DNA from: Leuconostocaceae bacterium ESL0723
GTDB taxonomy: Bacteria; Bacillota; Bacilli; Lactobacillales; Lactobacillaceae
Direction of reading: 5' to 3'
NCBI GenBank assembly: GCA_029392055.1
Contig: CP113928.1
Location: 680,501-744,500 of the forward strand
DNA: 64,000 bases
Of this stretch, positions 36,283 through 46,202 are shown piece after piece. The translations under genes were made by a program, and so were the position numbers. Within the stretch, counting starts at the first letter, position 1. Each line of letters opens with the position of its first letter. The notes under the pieces were generated by a model. That model was not told the origin of the DNA. It made no database searches and worked only from the letters and a program-made list of their open reading frames with translations.

Positions 36283-38457
36283 ATGACATCAACACCTAAT
36301 GGCACACCTAACCGGCTTAAGAGTCAAATGATGATTGGTTTGTTTTCGGTTACTGGTGCGGTCGCATTAACCACTGCTTTTAACAACAATCAGGCCTCAG
36401 CTGATAGCCTGGCAACCCCAGCACCCACTAATCCGAGTGCTGACCAGGCGGCTGCGCCAGCCGGTCAGGCTGATTTGAGCAAGGCAGCACCTGCTGCTCA
36501 GGGTACTACCCGTGTGCCTAGTCCTAGCTTGGACCAGGCTGTTTCAAATGCCCAGGCCCAGCAGTTGCCAACCCAGCAAACCGCTGATCAAAACTTCAGT
36601 GGTACGCCAGCCCAGGCCAAGGACCTAAAGAAGGAAGCCGACCAGGACTACGCTAACCAGGTGCAACGGATTAATGACCAGGTTGCGGCTCAAAAGAACT
36701 ATCAGAGTCAGCAAGCTGATATCAGCCAGGATGAGCAGGACTTGAATAATCAAGTTGGTAAGGCTCAAGCCGCTGGTGTTCAGGTTACTCAGGACCCTAA
36801 CAAGGCTGGTTTGACTAGTGACCAAATCATCAACGGTTTGGGTAAGCAGACTCAGAAGTTGGCTGACATTACTAACGAACAGTTAGCCCTGAACTCCGCT
36901 GCTAGTCAGCAGAAGGCCGCGGTTGATAATGCTAACGCTGCCATCGACAAGGCCCTGGCCGATGCTCGTGCTGCCGGTGTTCGTGCCAGTCAAAACGCTA
37001 CTATCGGTGTAACTGATAGGAAGACGCCAACTGATGGTGCCAAGGATCAGGTTGCGGGCATTGATGCTAAAATCGACGAAGCTAAGAAGAAAAATGCCGA
37101 GTACGTGAAGAAAATGGCCCAGTATCTCAAAGATAAGGATGCCGTTGACGCTTACAATGCCAAGGTTAAGGCTCAGTACGAAAAGGACTTAGCTGCGTAT
37201 AATGAAAAGATTAAAGAGCTGGAGAGTAAGAAGAATACAACCGGGTATGCAACGCAAGCGCTGGTTCAGGCTTTACAGTTGAGGTCTGAGCCCAATGCAC
37301 AAGTGAGTTTTAGTGCTACCCCTGGTACGAAATGGTACAACGGTAGCGAAAATGTTGATAATCCGGTTATTGACCCTACCGCATATCAAAGTTTTACTGA
37401 TGCTAGTGGTAAACGGGTATATTTCTATAATACGACTATTTCAAAAGGCGACAGCATCACTGCTACCTACACCAATCTGAGCAATTCATCATATGGCTCG
37501 CAACCGATAAGTAAAATTGTAAAGACTTTTACCTACGTTCAGGATGGTAATAACAATCCAATCAACCTCTTCATTCCGACCGATCCCAACTTGGATGTTT
37601 GGTACAACGACAATGCACAATATACAGATCGGACTCGGGAAATCCAGGAAAATATTAAGCTTTACGACGAGAACGGTAAGCAAATTACCTTCGGCGATGA
37701 TGCAGTGATTTCAGCTGCTTCCCTCAATAACTGGTCTCAAAACGGCAATCTTCATGTCGAAAAGGCTAAGGTTCAAGGTGCAACCTTCGTTGCTGTTAAT
37801 GGAAGTACTGTTAAGAGCCATGATGACGGTTGGGCATATGCTGATACTGATAATTCTACTAAGGACTGGCAATGGGATAACAGTAAGAGTAGCGATTTTT
37901 ATAAAGGAACGGCTGTTTTCCGTCTCCAGAAGGGTAGCAGTGAAATTGTCATGAATTTGGCTACTACGTCAAATTCTAAAGATGGTAATCCGCAGACTTG
38001 GTCACAGAGTAGTACTATTATTCCTGGCGAAACGGCTAATCCAAAGCCAGAAGACCCAACTACCACTGGTAAGTACAAGCAGGAACCAACTGAACCAGCC
38101 AAGCCTGACACAGTTCGCACCAACTATAACTACTACGTTGATGCAAGCACGAAGCCAGCACCTAAGAAGGCTAGTTACCACCTTTATGACCGGCCTCAGA
38201 GTCCAGCGGCTTACCCAGTGCTTTATCACTACAACAACTTGACGATTGTAAAGGCCCACGGACCAAAGGATCACGGTCCTAAGGACCATGGTCCACGCCC
38301 TGAACCAGCTAAGCCAGCACCAAAGCCTGCAGCTCTGCCTGATACGGCTAAGACTGCTGACAACCAGGCCGCCACTGCTGGTTACCTAGTTGCCGGACTG
38401 AGCGCCAGCTTGTCCGCATGGTTCCTGGGACGGTCACGTCGTCAAGAGCAAAAATAA
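36283..38457 (+). CDS. GbpC-like cell-wall anchored surface protein
   Basis: 724-residue adhesin. Signal peptide with a hydrophobic core around residues 17-32 and cleavage after ASA (about residue 40); an Ala/Gln/Pro-rich stretch; a long coiled-coil region (about 100-325) with heptads around KDLKKEADQDYANQVQR; then a domain with ITATYTNLSNSSYGSQPISK and FIPTDPNLDVWYND that resembles the GbpC/Spa glucan-binding domain of streptococci. The tail is Pro-rich, has a repeated DHGPK unit, and ends in LPDTA (685-689), a hydrophobic span and RSRRQEQK, a sorting signal in which Ala replaces the usual Gly. ATG at 36283 follows GGAGGGAGA. Confidence 0.85.
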   Translation: MTSTPNGTPNRLKSQMMIGLFSVTGAVALTTAFNNNQASADSLATPAPTNPSADQAAAPAGQADLSKAAPAAQGTTRVPSPSLDQAVSNAQAQQLPTQQTADQNFSGTPAQAKDLKKEADQDYANQVQRINDQVAAQKNYQSQQADISQDEQDLNNQVGKAQAAGVQVTQDPNKAGLTSDQIINGLGKQTQKLADITNEQLALNSAASQQKAAVDNANAAIDKALADARAAGVRASQNATIGVTDRKTPTDGAKDQVAGIDAKIDEAKKKNAEYVKKMAQYLKDKDAVDAYNAKVKAQYEKDLAAYNEKIKELESKKNTTGYATQALVQALQLRSEPNAQVSFSATPGTKWYNGSENVDNPVIDPTAYQSFTDASGKRVYFYNTTISKGDSITATYTNLSNSSYGSQPISKIVKTFTYVQDGNNNPINLFIPTDPNLDVWYNDNAQYTDRTREIQENIKLYDENGKQITFGDDAVISAASLNNWSQNGNLHVEKAKVQGATFVAVNGSTVKSHDDGWAYADTDNSTKDWQWDNSKSSDFYKGTAVFRLQKGSSEIVMNLATTSNSKDGNPQTWSQSSTIIPGETANPKPEDPTTTGKYKQEPTEPAKPDTVRTNYNYYVDASTKPAPKKASYHLYDRPQSPAAYPVLYHYNNLTIVKAHGPKDHGPKDHGPRPEPAKPAPKPAALPDTAKTADNQAATAGYLVAGLSASLSAWFLGRSRRQEQK
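38252..38296 (+). repeat. Short in-frame repeat in the adhesin tail
   Basis: The encoded unit DHGPK occurs in tandem (AHGPKDHGPKDHGPRP) just before the Pro-rich wall-spanning part. Confidence 0.7.
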
Positions 38458-38486
38458 GCCATTTTAAAAATATTTTCCAGAGAGCA

Positions 38487-38515
38487 TTGCTTTTTGATGA
38501 AAGTATGATTAGAAT
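38487..38515 (+). promoter_or_regulatory. trp operon promoter
   Basis: TTGCTT (38487-38492), 17-bp spacer, TAGAAT (38510-38515) with a preceding TGA close to an extended -10. Confidence 0.6.
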
Positions 38516-38544
38516 GTAGTCACAATTAAATCGTCTCATTTAAA

Positions 38545-38819
38545 CCAATGAGTTGGAGATCAAACCAGTTGTGCACGCACAGGGAATCCGGGGGACTGAG
38601 AGCCGGGTCGAACGCAGATTGGCAAATGGACCAACGAGGGTCTGCTGAAAGCTTTGAGCAAGTAGGTTAGAACGTCCGGCATACGTCAGTTGCCAGGCCT
38701 GTGTTGGCAGGTCACGGAGAGTGGTTATGGTTGTACTTAGATACCATAACTGAAAACAGGTGGCACCGCGGTTAAAACCGTCCTGAATTTTGCAGCAGCA
38801 ATTTTTGGGACGGTTTTTT
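38545..38819 (+). promoter_or_regulatory. Tryptophan T-box riboswitch
   Basis: The T-box AACAGGTGGCACCGCG is at 38755-38770, followed by a terminator. In the specifier region ATGGA presents a TGG (Trp) codon at 38627-38629 followed by a purine. With the trp operon downstream this is a Trp-specific T-box: uncharged tRNA-Trp would favour read-through. The intergenic 390 bp are filled by promoter and T-box. Confidence 0.9.
38774..38819 (+). terminator. Terminator of the trp T-box
   Basis: AACCGTCC (38776-38783) pairs with GGACGGTT (38808-38815), followed by a T run. Confidence 0.9.
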
Positions 38820-38847
38820 GCTGATTTAAAAAGAGTGAGGAAAAAAC

Positions 38848-40038
38848 ATGACAGCTAATTCAAAGTACTTTGGTCAATATGGGGGCCAGTTCATTCCAGA
38901 ACTATTGATGCCAGCAGTTACCGAGGTAGCAGAAGCCTTTGATAAGTACCGGGATGACCCTGAATTCCAGGCCGAACTTAAAGATCTCCTGGTTAACTAC
39001 GCCAACCGGCCATCACTGCTCTACCATGCTAAGAACATGTCCGATGACCTGGGCGGCGCCCAGATTTACCTCAAGCGTGAGGACCTTAACCATACTGGAG
39101 CCCACAAGATTAACAACGTTTTGGGTCAGGCTTTAATTGCTAAGAAGATGGGGAAGACCCGTTTGATTGCGGAAACTGGGGCCGGCCAGCACGGTGTGGC
39201 CACGGCTACGGCCGCCGCCCTGTTCGGGATGGAATGTGAAATTTTCATGGGTAAGGAAGACACGGAGCGCCAGGCCCTAAACGTCTACCGGATGGAACTG
39301 CTGGGCGCCAAGGTCAACGAAGTCACCACTGGAACCCAGGTCCTCAAGGATGCCGTCAATGCGACTTTCCAGGACTGGACCCAACGGATCGATGATACTT
39401 TCTACGTCCTGGGCTCAGCGGTTGGCCCTTATCCTTTCCCCGAAATGGTCAAGCACTTTCAGTCGGTGATTAGTACCGAGGCCCGCCAGCAGTTCTTAGA
39501 CCAGACTGGCCGTCTACCAGATGCCGTTTTGGCCTGTGTCGGTGGCGGTTCTAATGCCATTGGTTCCTTTGCCAAGTTCATTGATGATCCTGAAGTAAAA
39601 CTCATCGGCGTGGAAGCCGCTGGGAAGGGCGTTGATACCGACCAAACCGCTGCCACCATGGCTCGCGGCAGTGTCGGCATCTTCCACGGGATGAAGTCCC
39701 AGTTCCTGCAAAGCGCTGATGGTCAAATCGACCCAGTTTACAGTATTTCGGCTGGATTGGATTATCCTGGGATTGGCCCTGAGCACGCATATCTCAAAGA
39801 TATTGACCGGGCCCAGTACGTGCCGGCCACTGATGATGAGGCGGTTGCAGCCTTTGAATACATCGCTAAAAAAGAGGGGATTATCGCCGCAATCGAAAGT
39901 TCCCACGCCTTGGCCTATGCCATGAAGCTGGCGCCAACTATGCGGCCGGACCAGCAAATCATGGTGACCCTCAGTGGACGAGGGGACAAGGATGTTGCCG
40001 CGATTGCGCGTTACAAGGGGGTTGACCTGCATGAGTAA
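38848..40038 (+). CDS. trpB: Tryptophan synthase beta chain
   Basis: Joins indole and serine to tryptophan; 396 residues. [14 protein letters not shown], the PLP lysine in [22 protein letters not shown] and the phosphate loop [10 protein letters not shown] are intact. It is first gene after the T-box; normally it sits near the end of trp operons beside trpA. GAGTGAGGA precedes the ATG. It overlaps trpD by 8 bp. Confidence 0.97.
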   Translation: MTANSKYFGQYGGQFIPELLMPAVTEVAEAFDKYRDDPEFQAELKDLLVNYANRPSLLYHAKNMSDDLGGAQIYLKREDLNHTGAHKINNVLGQALIAKKMGKTRLIAETGAGQHGVATATAAALFGMECEIFMGKEDTERQALNVYRMELLGAKVNEVTTGTQVLKDAVNATFQDWTQRIDDTFYVLGSAVGPYPFPEMVKHFQSVISTEARQQFLDQTGRLPDAVLACVGGGSNAIGSFAKFIDDPEVKLIGVEAAGKGVDTDQTAATMARGSVGIFHGMKSQFLQSADGQIDPVYSISAGLDYPGIGPEHAYLKDIDRAQYVPATDDEAVAAFEYIAKKEGIIAAIESSHALAYAMKLAPTMRPDQQIMVTLSGRGDKDVAAIARYKGVDLHE

Positions 40039-41056
40039 TATTCAAGAAGCTTTGAAAACCTTGACCCTGCGTGAGGATTTAACGGCGGATATGGCCGAGA
40101 AAGTCATGAATGAGATTATGACCGGTCAAATTTCTGACCCAGAAATCTCAGCTTATCTGATGGGCTTAGCCGTTAAAAACGAGTCCATCCCAGAAATCAC
40201 TGGTTCAGCCCAGGCTCTTCTAAAGCACAGTGTTGCCATCCCACCTGAATTTGATGCCATGGACATCGTTGGTACTGGTGGTGATTTGGCCAACACCTTT
40301 AATATTTCAACCACGGCCAGTTTTATCGTTGCGGCGGCCGGCGTACCGGTCGCTAAGCACGGTAACCGGGCGGCTAGTTCCAAATCGGGGACGGCCGATG
40401 CTCTAGAAGCGCTGGGAATCAACATCGAAATGGATGCCAAGCAGGCGACCGAGGTCTTAAAAGACACCAATCAAACCTTCCTATTTGCTCGGACCTACCA
40501 CCCAGCCATGAAGTTCGTGGCCAAGGTTCGTAAGGCCCTTGGCTTTCGGACGGTCTTTAATGTCTTAGGTCCGCTGATTAATCCAACCCGGCCAAAGACC
40601 ATGTTAATGGGGGTTTATTCTAAGCACTTATTGGTGCCACTGGCCCATGTCTTAAACCAGCTCGGGGTTGACCAAGCCATTTTGGTCAACGGCCAGGACG
40701 GTTTGGATGAGGTCACGCTGACAACTGCTACTGACTTAGCTATTTTAAAAGACGGTGAAGTCAGCACGGCCACCTTTGACCCAGAGAAGTACGGTTTTAA
40801 CCTGACAACCCTGGCTGACCTAAGGGGCGGCACTCCAGCTGAAAATGCCCAAATTACCGAGCAAATTTTGGCCCAGCAATTACCCGGACCTAAGACTGAT
40901 ATCGTGGTCATTAACGCGGCCATGGCCCTGCTAGCCGCTCAAAAAGTGGCTGACATTGAAGGCGGCATCTACCTAGCTAAAGAAATGCTAAGCAGCGGTA
41001 AGGCCCAGGCACAATTAGAGGAATTACGAAAGGCAACCCAAGGGGTAAAGGCATGA
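40031..41056 (+). CDS. trpD: Anthranilate phosphoribosyltransferase
   Basis: Couples anthranilate to PRPP; 341 residues. [17 protein letters not shown] (PRPP loop), [21 protein letters not shown] and a later acidic metal site (GLDEVT) are visible. ATG at 40031 overlaps the trpB end, and the stop overlaps the trpC start by 4 bp. Confidence 0.96.
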   Translation: MSNIQEALKTLTLREDLTADMAEKVMNEIMTGQISDPEISAYLMGLAVKNESIPEITGSAQALLKHSVAIPPEFDAMDIVGTGGDLANTFNISTTASFIVAAAGVPVAKHGNRAASSKSGTADALEALGINIEMDAKQATEVLKDTNQTFLFARTYHPAMKFVAKVRKALGFRTVFNVLGPLINPTRPKTMLMGVYSKHLLVPLAHVLNQLGVDQAILVNGQDGLDEVTLTTATDLAILKDGEVSTATFDPEKYGFNLTTLADLRGGTPAENAQITEQILAQQLPGPKTDIVVINAAMALLAAQKVADIEGGIYLAKEMLSSGKAQAQLEELRKATQGVKA

Positions 41057-41865
41057 TTTTAGATGACTTGGTCCAGGTGACCCGCAAAAATTTAAAGCGC
41101 CGTCAAGCTGAGGTTTCCTTAGACGACCTGAGGGGGATTATTGCCCGCCAAGACCCTAAGACCCAAAAAGGGGACCGGCTCTTAGAAAAGACCCTGGCCC
41201 AGCCAGCGATGAGCGTGATTGCTGAAATTAAGCAGGCCTCGCCCTCCAAGGGACAGATTGTACCGAGTGCTGACTTTGACTACCTCCAAATTGCCCGGGA
41301 CTACACCCAGGCCCAGGTAGATTTTATCAGTGTGCTCACTGAAGAGGACTACTTTAAAGGGTCCCTAGAAATCCTGGCGGCCGTGGCGGCTAGCACGCCA
41401 GTGCCGGTCCTACGTAAGGACTTTACCATTGACCCTTATATGATTTACGAGGCCAAGGCAGCCGGAGCTAGTGCCATCCTGCTAATCGTTGCAATTCTAA
41501 CCGACGAGCAGCTCCGCGAGTATCAGGACCTAGCCCATCAGCTCGGCCTGTCAGCCATCGTTGAAGCCCACGATGCCGACGAAATTAAGCGGGCCCTAGC
41601 CGTTGATGCCAAGGTTATCGGTGTTAACAACCGTAACTTGAAGGATTTTACGGTCGACTTCGATAACACCAAGCGCTTGCGCGCCCTGGTACCCGATGAT
41701 GTTTATTTCATCTCGGAGTCTGGCATTAAGACGCGGGCTGACGTGATTGAACTGGAAGAAGACCGGGTCAACGGTATCCTAGTCGGCGAGAGTTTCATGC
41801 GTGCCCAGGATAAGCCTGCCTTAGTTGAAACGTTACGGGGAGGCCCGGTACATGACCCAAATTAA
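41053..41865 (+). CDS. trpC: Indole-3-glycerol phosphate synthase
   Basis: TIM-barrel enzyme of 270 residues closing the indole ring. Catalytic-region motifs are visible: [38 protein letters not shown], and [20 protein letters not shown]. It is in a separate gene from trpF, with an overlap of 14 bp. Confidence 0.96.
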   Translation: MILDDLVQVTRKNLKRRQAEVSLDDLRGIIARQDPKTQKGDRLLEKTLAQPAMSVIAEIKQASPSKGQIVPSADFDYLQIARDYTQAQVDFISVLTEEDYFKGSLEILAAVAASTPVPVLRKDFTIDPYMIYEAKAAGASAILLIVAILTDEQLREYQDLAHQLGLSAIVEAHDADEIKRALAVDAKVIGVNNRNLKDFTVDFDNTKRLRALVPDDVYFISESGIKTRADVIELEEDRVNGILVGESFMRAQDKPALVETLRGGPVHDPN

Positions 41866-42424
41866 GCTCTGCGGTAATTTTCGCCTAGTCGACGCCGACT
41901 ACTTAAACCAGGCCCGTCCGGATTTGGCTGGCATTATCTTAGCACCCGATCATCGTCGTAGTGTCGACCGGGACTTTGCCCAAAATTTTCGGCAGCAGCT
42001 GCGTGATGACATCCCCCTGGTCGGGGTTTTCGTAAATCCGACCCTGGATGAAGTCCGGTCCTATCAGGGCATTATCCAATATGCCCAGCTTCACGGCCAG
42101 GAAAGCGAAAATCTGGTCGCCGCCATTCAAGCGGCTGGACTGCCAGTGATTAAACAGATGCAACCTGACCAGCTTGAGACAACCCAGGCAACGATGCGCC
42201 TGGTTGATCCTGGTGCAGGCAGTGGGACTAGCTTTAACTGGCAACGCCTGGAAGATTCAACGACGCCAACCATCCTAGCCGGCGGCTTAAACCTGGACAA
42301 CCTGGCCCAGGCCATTACTACCGCCCAACCCAATTACGTGGATATTTCCTCGGGTAGTGAAGTGGACGGCGTGAAAGATTTAGCAACCATGCAAGCCTTA
42401 GTGCAGAAGGTGAGAGAACTATGA
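41852..42424 (+). CDS. trpF: Phosphoribosylanthranilate isomerase
   Basis: TIM-barrel isomerase of 190 residues. The general-base Cys is in IKLCG at the N-terminus. The C-terminal phosphate-binding strands ILAGGLNLDN and VDISSGSEVDGVKD are typical. The motif that normally reads GxxFDW is here GTSFNW, placing Asn at residue 129 where the general-acid Asp is expected. Overall divergence from typical TrpF is also high. ATG at 41852 follows GGGGAGG; the longer frame inside trpC is rejected. Confidence 0.88.
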   Translation: MTQIKLCGNFRLVDADYLNQARPDLAGIILAPDHRRSVDRDFAQNFRQQLRDDIPLVGVFVNPTLDEVRSYQGIIQYAQLHGQESENLVAAIQAAGLPVIKQMQPDQLETTQATMRLVDPGAGSGTSFNWQRLEDSTTPTILAGGLNLDNLAQAITTAQPNYVDISSGSEVDGVKDLATMQALVQKVREL

Positions 42425-43191
42425 AAGATTTAACCCAGACCCTAGCGACTGGTAAAAACTTTATCGGGTTTACCGTGGCCGGTGACCCCGACTTAGACCA
42501 CACCGTTGACTATGTGGTAGCGATGGCCGAGGCCGGTGCCGATGTCGTCGAAATTGGCATTGCCTTTAGTGACCCCAGTGCCGATGGTCCCACGATTTTA
42601 AGTGCTGACCAGCGCGCCCTGGCTAATGATGTCACCACTGACCAGGTTTTTGAAACGGTAGCCAAGATTCGGGAAAAAACTGACGTGCCGTTGGTATTTT
42701 TGACCTACACCAACATCGTCTTTAAGTACGGTTACCTGAATTTCTTAAAGAAGATGAAGGCCAACGATGTCCAGGGAATTATCCTACCGGATATGCCACT
42801 AGAAGAGCAGAAAGATTTCCTACCAATGGTGAAGAACCAGGGCCGGCACCTGATTCAGTTGGTTACCAGTCAGTCTAAGGACCGCCTGCCTAAAATCCTA
42901 GAAGAAGCTTCTGGCTTTGTTTACGTGGTTTCTTCTCTTGGCATTACTGGTACCCGGCAGAAGCTGTCCAACGAGGCTAACGACTTGATTGCTGAAATTC
43001 GCAAGTACAGTCAGGTGCCCGTTGGGGTTGGCTTTGGAATTAGTCAAGTTGATCAGGCCAGCCAGTTCCCAGCCGCTAATGCCATTATTGTTGGTTCAGC
43101 CCTGGTTGATATCATCGCCCAGCATCCCGATGATGCCAGCCCTTATTTGACCGATTTCATCCACAAAATGAAGGAGGCCCAGCATGCGTAA
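42421..43191 (+). CDS. trpA: Tryptophan synthase alpha chain
   Basis: Cleaves indole-3-glycerol phosphate to indole; 256 residues. The catalytic Glu is in VVEIGIAFSDPSADGP together with the catalytic Asp; GVGFGISQVDQA and GSALVDII form the phosphate site. It lies three genes away from its partner trpB. Overlaps trpF by 4 bp and trpE by 8 bp. Confidence 0.96.
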   Translation: MKDLTQTLATGKNFIGFTVAGDPDLDHTVDYVVAMAEAGADVVEIGIAFSDPSADGPTILSADQRALANDVTTDQVFETVAKIREKTDVPLVFLTYTNIVFKYGYLNFLKKMKANDVQGIILPDMPLEEQKDFLPMVKNQGRHLIQLVTSQSKDRLPKILEEASGFVYVVSSLGITGTRQKLSNEANDLIAEIRKYSQVPVGVGFGISQVDQASQFPAANAIIVGSALVDIIAQHPDDASPYLTDFIHKMKEAQHA

Positions 43192-44563
43192 AGTCAAAAC
43201 TCGGGACGCCGACACCCTGACGGTGGTGTCCGCCTACCTGCGCTTAAAGGGGGAGCACACCTTTGTCCTCGAATCGATGGGGCACCAGGCCCAATCTTCC
43301 CGTTATTCCATCATTGCCTTAGACCCAGTTCACGAATTCCAGTCCACTGGCCATGAGGTCACCATTGACGGCCAGACCAAGACCAGCGAAGACCCCCTGG
43401 CTGACCTGCAAGACTTGGTCGTGGTTCAGAACCAGGCCATTCCGGGTCTGCCATTTCAGGGTGGGGCAATTGGCTATGTCGGTTTTGATACGGTGGCCGT
43501 CTATGAAAAATTAGGGCCCCAGCCGGTTAACGACCTGGACATGCCCGACACCCACCTGTTCCTGTACGAAACCTTCGTGATTTTTGATCACCAGTCACTG
43601 ACACTAACCATCGTGGCTGATGATGTTTACTCACACCGGGCGGACTTAGACCAGGTGATTGACCAGATTGAGGCGAAACTGGATACGGTTAGTCCCGCTG
43701 AAAGTCAGCCAGTCCACCTGCACGAGTTACACCCAGAGTCCAATATGTCCAAGGAATATTTTGAACAGATGGTGGAACGGTCCAAGGCGCTGATTGCCGA
43801 CGGGGACATGTTCCAAATCGTGCCCTCCCAGCGTTTTGGTTTTGACTTTGAGGACCAGCCCTTTGACTTCTACCGTCAGCTCCGGCGTAGCAGTCCGTCA
43901 CCTTACATGTACTACCTCGACTATGGTGACTACCAAATTATCGGGGCTTCCCCTGAAAGTTTGGTCACGGTCCGGGGTGACGAAGTGACCACTAACCCCA
44001 TTGCTGGGACCCGCAAGCGCCACCGCAATCCCGCTGATGACCAGCAGATTGCTGACGAACTTAGCCACAACGAAAAGGAACTGGCTGAACACAAGATGCT
44101 CGTTGACTTGGGCCGTAATGATATCGGTAAGGTATCGGAATACGGTTCCGTTCAGGTAACCCGGCTCCTAGACATTGAAAAGTACCGTTACGTTATGCAC
44201 CTGGTTTCCGAAGTGGTCGGCAAACTCAAGCCCGATACACCTGCGATTGCGGCGCTGAAGGCCACTTTGCCAGCGGGCACGGTCAGTGGGGCGCCTAAGG
44301 TCCGGGCCCTACAGCGGATTTATGAAATGGAACCGGTCAAGCGGGGCGTTTATGCCGGAGCGGTCGGCTACTTGTCCCAGGATAACCAGATGGACTTTGC
44401 CATTGGTATCCGGACCATGGTGGTCAAGGATGGCCGCGGTTATGTTCAGGCCGGGGCCGGCATCGTCTATGATTCCATCCCAGCCAACGAGTACCAAGAA
44501 ACCCTGAACAAGGCCCGGGCCTTGCTGCACGTAGGAGGTTTTGAAAATGATTTTACTAGTTGA
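43184..44563 (+). CDS. trpE: Anthranilate synthase component I
   Basis: Chorismate-utilising enzyme of 459 residues. N-terminal feedback-binding region with LESMGHQAQSSRYSII; the C-terminal catalytic part shows IVPSQRFGF, TNPIAGTRKRHRN, LVDLGRNDIGKV and PAGTVSGAPKVRA. It partners with TrpG encoded next, overlapping by 17 bp, at the end of the operon and not at its head as is usual. Confidence 0.96.
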   Translation: MRKVKTRDADTLTVVSAYLRLKGEHTFVLESMGHQAQSSRYSIIALDPVHEFQSTGHEVTIDGQTKTSEDPLADLQDLVVVQNQAIPGLPFQGGAIGYVGFDTVAVYEKLGPQPVNDLDMPDTHLFLYETFVIFDHQSLTLTIVADDVYSHRADLDQVIDQIEAKLDTVSPAESQPVHLHELHPESNMSKEYFEQMVERSKALIADGDMFQIVPSQRFGFDFEDQPFDFYRQLRRSSPSPYMYYLDYGDYQIIGASPESLVTVRGDEVTTNPIAGTRKRHRNPADDQQIADELSHNEKELAEHKMLVDLGRNDIGKVSEYGSVQVTRLLDIEKYRYVMHLVSEVVGKLKPDTPAIAALKATLPAGTVSGAPKVRALQRIYEMEPVKRGVYAGAVGYLSQDNQMDFAIGIRTMVVKDGRGYVQAGAGIVYDSIPANEYQETLNKARALLHVGGFENDFTS

Positions 44564-45122
44564 TAATTACGATTCCTTTACCTATAACCTGGCCCAAATC
44601 ATTGGCGAGGATGAAGAAGTGGTGGTCCTCCGTAATGACGATGAACGGCTAGAGGAAACCGCCAAAAAGGCCGATGGCATTGTCTTTTCACCGGGACCGG
44701 GTTCACCAGACCAGGCCGGACAGATGGAAGACCTAATCCGCGAGTTCTACCAGGACAAGCCCATGTTAGGCATCTGTCTGGGACACCAGGCCATCGGCGA
44801 AGTCTTTGGCGGCCAGGTCGCCCATGCCCCTGAAATCCGCCACGGTAAGGTTTCACCGATGGATACGACTGGCTCCCGTTTGATTGAAGACCAGGACGGC
44901 GTGGATATCATGCGCTACCACTCCCTGATTGTCGACAAGGACCATCTGCCGGACCACTTCAAGGTGACTGGGGTAGCAACCGACGACCACGAAGTCATGG
45001 CCATTGAGCACGAAGACCTGCCCATCTTTGGCATCCAGTTCCACCCGGAATCAATTGGAACCCCGGCCGGGGCAGCCATGGTCAAGCGCTTTATCGCCTT
45101 AACCCAGAAACAGCCCGCCTAA
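44547..45122 (+). CDS. trpG: Anthranilate synthase component II (glutamine amidotransferase)
   Basis: 191-residue class I amidotransferase supplying ammonia to TrpE. N-terminus LLVDNYDSFTYNLAQ, the catalytic Cys in LGICLGHQAIG, and His and Glu in IQFHPESIGTP. ATG at 44547 follows GGAGG at 8 nt. The terminator follows directly. In some bacteria TrpG also serves folate synthesis (PabA); no pab genes are seen here. Confidence 0.96.
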   Translation: MILLVDNYDSFTYNLAQIIGEDEEVVVLRNDDERLEETAKKADGIVFSPGPGSPDQAGQMEDLIREFYQDKPMLGICLGHQAIGEVFGGQVAHAPEIRHGKVSPMDTTGSRLIEDQDGVDIMRYHSLIVDKDHLPDHFKVTGVATDDHEVMAIEHEDLPIFGIQFHPESIGTPAGAAMVKRFIALTQKQPA

Positions 45123-45145
45123 AAAAGACCCGAATGGGTCTTTTT
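45121..45145 (+). terminator. trp operon terminator
   Basis: AAAAAAGACCC (45121-45131), loop GAAT, GGGTCTTTTT (45136-45145). Confidence 0.92.
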
Positions 45146-45227
45146 ATTTACCTAGACAAGTTCGCAATTATGGCTAAAAAACGGTAGTATGGTGGTAAGA
45201 AAATTACACCTTGCGAGGAAAACATTA

Positions 45228-46181
45228 ATGAACATTTTAGTTAGTGCACCTAATCAAAATTTTGACCTCGAGACCATGAAAACCATCTTGAACAAGCATT
45301 TCGAGGGCAGTGACGACCGACTTTACTATGCCGACCAGAAACTGAGGCAGGGGGAGTTGAACAACATCGATGTCTTCTTAGGCTATCATCCCGTCTACCT
45401 AGACCAAATCCTGGCTGACCCCGAAAGCCGCCTCGGTTTCTTGCAAGCCCTGTCGGTCGGTACGGACTACCTGCCCTTGGATGCCTTGGCCACCCGCGGG
45501 ATTGAGCTAGCCAATGTCCAGGGCGTCCAGCGCGAACCCATTGCCGAGACCATTATTGGGGTGATCCTGGTCCGTTACCGTCAGCTCAACGCCTTTCAGA
45601 ACTTGGACCGCTGGGGACCAGTCGACGGGCCTTTCAAGCTAATTGCCGGTAAGAAGGTCGTTGTCTTTGGTACCGGTGGGATTGGTCAGCGGACGGCGGA
45701 ACTACTGCAAGCCTTCCATGCCCACACCATCGGGGTTAACTCCAACGGCCATGCCGCCCAGAACTTTGATGAAACGGTGGCCCTTTCAGACCTCAGCGAG
45801 AGCGTCTTTAACGCCGATATTATCATCAACGCCCTGCCACTAAATGACCACACCCAGGATATTTTTGACCAGCATTTCTTCGACCAGCTGCGCCAAAAGC
45901 CAATCTTCATTAACGTTGGCCGTGGGGGTAGTGTGGTGACCGATGATTTGGTCGCTGCCCTGAAAAACGGTCAGCTAGACTCGGCCGCCCTCGACGTGGT
46001 CGACCCGGAACCATTGCCAAACGACCATCCGCTCTACGGGATGGACAATGTCTTGCTGTCACCGCACACCAGTGCGGCCTACGATGACTATTTGCAAGAT
46101 AGTTTCTCAATTTTCTACGACAACCTAGCCTGTTACAAAAAAGACGGGAGCATTGAAATTAATCAAATCCACCTAGACTAA
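45228..46181 (+). CDS. D-isomer specific 2-hydroxyacid dehydrogenase
   Basis: 317-residue NAD(P)-dependent dehydrogenase. Rossmann motif VVVFGTGGIGQR at about residue 144, FINVGRGGSVV with the substrate Arg, and the catalytic His in LLSPHTSA. Its N-terminal domain is divergent, so substrate (a 2-keto acid such as pyruvate, glyoxylate or a branched keto acid) cannot be told. ATG at 45228 has GAGGAAA upstream; the 13-codon extension is unlikely. Confidence 0.88.
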   Translation: MNILVSAPNQNFDLETMKTILNKHFEGSDDRLYYADQKLRQGELNNIDVFLGYHPVYLDQILADPESRLGFLQALSVGTDYLPLDALATRGIELANVQGVQREPIAETIIGVILVRYRQLNAFQNLDRWGPVDGPFKLIAGKKVVVFGTGGIGQRTAELLQAFHAHTIGVNSNGHAAQNFDETVALSDLSESVFNADIIINALPLNDHTQDIFDQHFFDQLRQKPIFINVGRGGSVVTDDLVAALKNGQLDSAALDVVDPEPLPNDHPLYGMDNVLLSPHTSAAYDDYLQDSFSIFYDNLACYKKDGSIEINQIHLD

Positions 46182-46202
46182 GTAAACGAAGTAGGAGATC
46201 TT

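Noticed and set aside
38252-38296. CRISPR-like or noncoding tandem repeat
   Set aside because: The repeat is in frame, encodes DHGPK units and belongs to the adhesin tail.
39514-40032. Long minus-strand frame opposite trpB
   Set aside because: Shadow of trpB codon structure; no ribosome site and no recognisable protein.
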